Shown here piece after piece: positions 63,353 through 64,000 of a DNA stretch of 64,000 nt. Both the position numbers and the translations under genes were made by a program. The stretch covers positions 3,720,001 to 3,784,000 of the forward strand of contig NC_134286.1 in NCBI RefSeq assembly GCF_949628215.1, in the 5' to 3' direction. A model generated the notes under the pieces. The model was not told the DNA's origin and did no database searches. It was given only the letters and a program-made list of their open reading frames with translations. The DNA comes from Phalacrocorax aristotelis (Eukaryota; Chordata; Aves; Suliformes; Phalacrocoracidae). Every line of letters starts with the position of its first letter. Within the stretch, counting starts at the first letter, position 1.

Positions 63353-63550
63353 GGCATCATGGTCTAGTTGCCAGAACTAGGAGTGGAGGAACTGGAGTCT
63401 CATTGCTGGCCCAGTAAATGACTCGTGTTGTGACCTTGGACAAATCACCTAATCTTTTTGTGCCTCTGATTCGCTGGTTGTGAAATGGGTATACTAAGGC
63501 TCACGTAGCTTCATCAGGCATGGTGTGTGGAGTGCTGTGTACAAAATAAA
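63353..63550 (+). mobile_element. Ancient MIR-like (CORE-type) SINE
   Basis: The + strand shows the order of a MIR-type SINE: a tRNA-like head with an A-box match (tggtctagttgc at 63360, 11 of 12 to TRGYNNAGYNGG), a decayed B-box zone (ctggagtctcattgctggcc), then tgttgtgaccttggacaaat and cacctaatctttttgtgcct, tgaaatgggtatact, and a gtgtggagtgctgtgtac tail corresponding to the 'aagcgctttga' part of reptilian relatives. Divergence is high. MIR-like SINEs are old in amniotes and rare in birds. Confidence 0.72.
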
Positions 63551-64000
63551 TTTGCCATGAGGGGACAGCTTAAGTCTATAAATTCCATAGGAAGTACAAC
63601 TTATCTGCTTACCTGAGTTTATCTTTACTGGAAGCCTGCAAACAGAAGTGCATAAAATTCTGTGTGAGCTTTCTCATCAGTCTTGGCTCTTTCAGGTTCT
63701 CACCCTTTTCCTGCCCTGCTTCCCTTGCAGTGTGCATATTCCATTTTAATCCGCTGGAATTTACTCGGTGTATTTCTCAGATTTATAGTGCCTGTTAAGA
63801 AAGCAGGTTTGCCCGGCGGGCCAGTTGCTGTGGTTTAAAGTACATCTTTATTATATAATCAATTTCATTTTGCTGTTCTAATATTCAACAAGGGTTCATT
63901 TTTCCACCGTTATGAACCTGTTTTGTACTCATATCCTGCATGGGAATAGTATACGTAGACAACCTATACTGACCTGTTGAAGGTAAAGTAAGGAGGGCAG
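63551..64000 (+). other. Intron 1 segment, no gene
   Basis: AT-rich intron to the window end. A CCCGGCGGGCC patch near 63814 is the only GC-rich word. Nothing else recognised. Confidence 0.6.

Larger units (their letters stand above)
16573..64000 (+). other. DACH2: DACH2 intron 1 (5' part, at least 47 kb)
   Basis: From the donor to the end of the window I find no sequence encoding the next DACH2 segment (the basic stretch and SRPGRPPKR block that follow Dachbox-N). The whole interval is therefore read as intron 1. Open frames in it are all under about 140 codons, lack known domains and appear on both strands. An unrelated nested gene cannot be excluded but has no support. Confidence 0.85.

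Noticed and set aside
1..64000. CRISPR arrays, bacterial operons, tRNA or rRNA genes
   Set aside because: The sequence is vertebrate genomic DNA. No spaced direct-repeat array, cloverleaf or rRNA segment was seen, and the only tRNA-like signal is the decayed SINE head at 63353.

Overview
This is vertebrate genomic DNA, most likely from a bird. Two truncated retroposon fragments have the 3' sequence of avian CR1 elements. Interspersed repeats are otherwise sparse, and a CpG island stands out sharply from an AT-rich, CpG-poor background. The species cannot be named from sequence alone.

The only gene I can support is DACH2 (dachshund homologue 2, a Ski/Sno/Dac-family nuclear cofactor) on the + strand, represented by its first coding exon. 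The ATG at 16085 lies in a strong Kozak context. The exon encodes the DACH2-type N-terminus, a short glycine run and most of the Dachbox-N domain, and it ends at a phase-2 GT donor at 16573. I did not find exon 2, so intron 1 continues past base 64000 and is at least 47 kb long.

Layout: 1-15550 is AT-rich upstream flank with no convincing gene, one homeodomain-site-rich block near 12.2 kb and one CTCF-like site. 15550-17445 is the CpG-island promoter, holding a GC-box cluster, an inverted CCAAT box, exon 1, and the start of the intron with a CRE-like site. 17446-64000 is intron 1. It contains candidate conserved enhancer blocks near 20.9-21.2, 31.5-31.9, 38.4-38.6 and 44.6-44.8 kb, and a small CpG-rich islet at 27.4 kb. 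It also has an exon-like acceptor/donor pair at 38415-38488, recurrent A/C-rich low-complexity tracts with G-quadruplex potential, and several inverted repeats. The repeats are two avian CR1 3' ends, two older CR1/L3-type fragments and one ancient MIR-like SINE.

Nothing here looks like a self-contained novel system. The interest is regulatory: a developmental regulator with a CpG-island promoter, a very long first intron, candidate enhancers, candidate CTCF sites on both sides of the promoter, and a possible unannotated exon. All conservation statements come from sequence texture, not from alignment.
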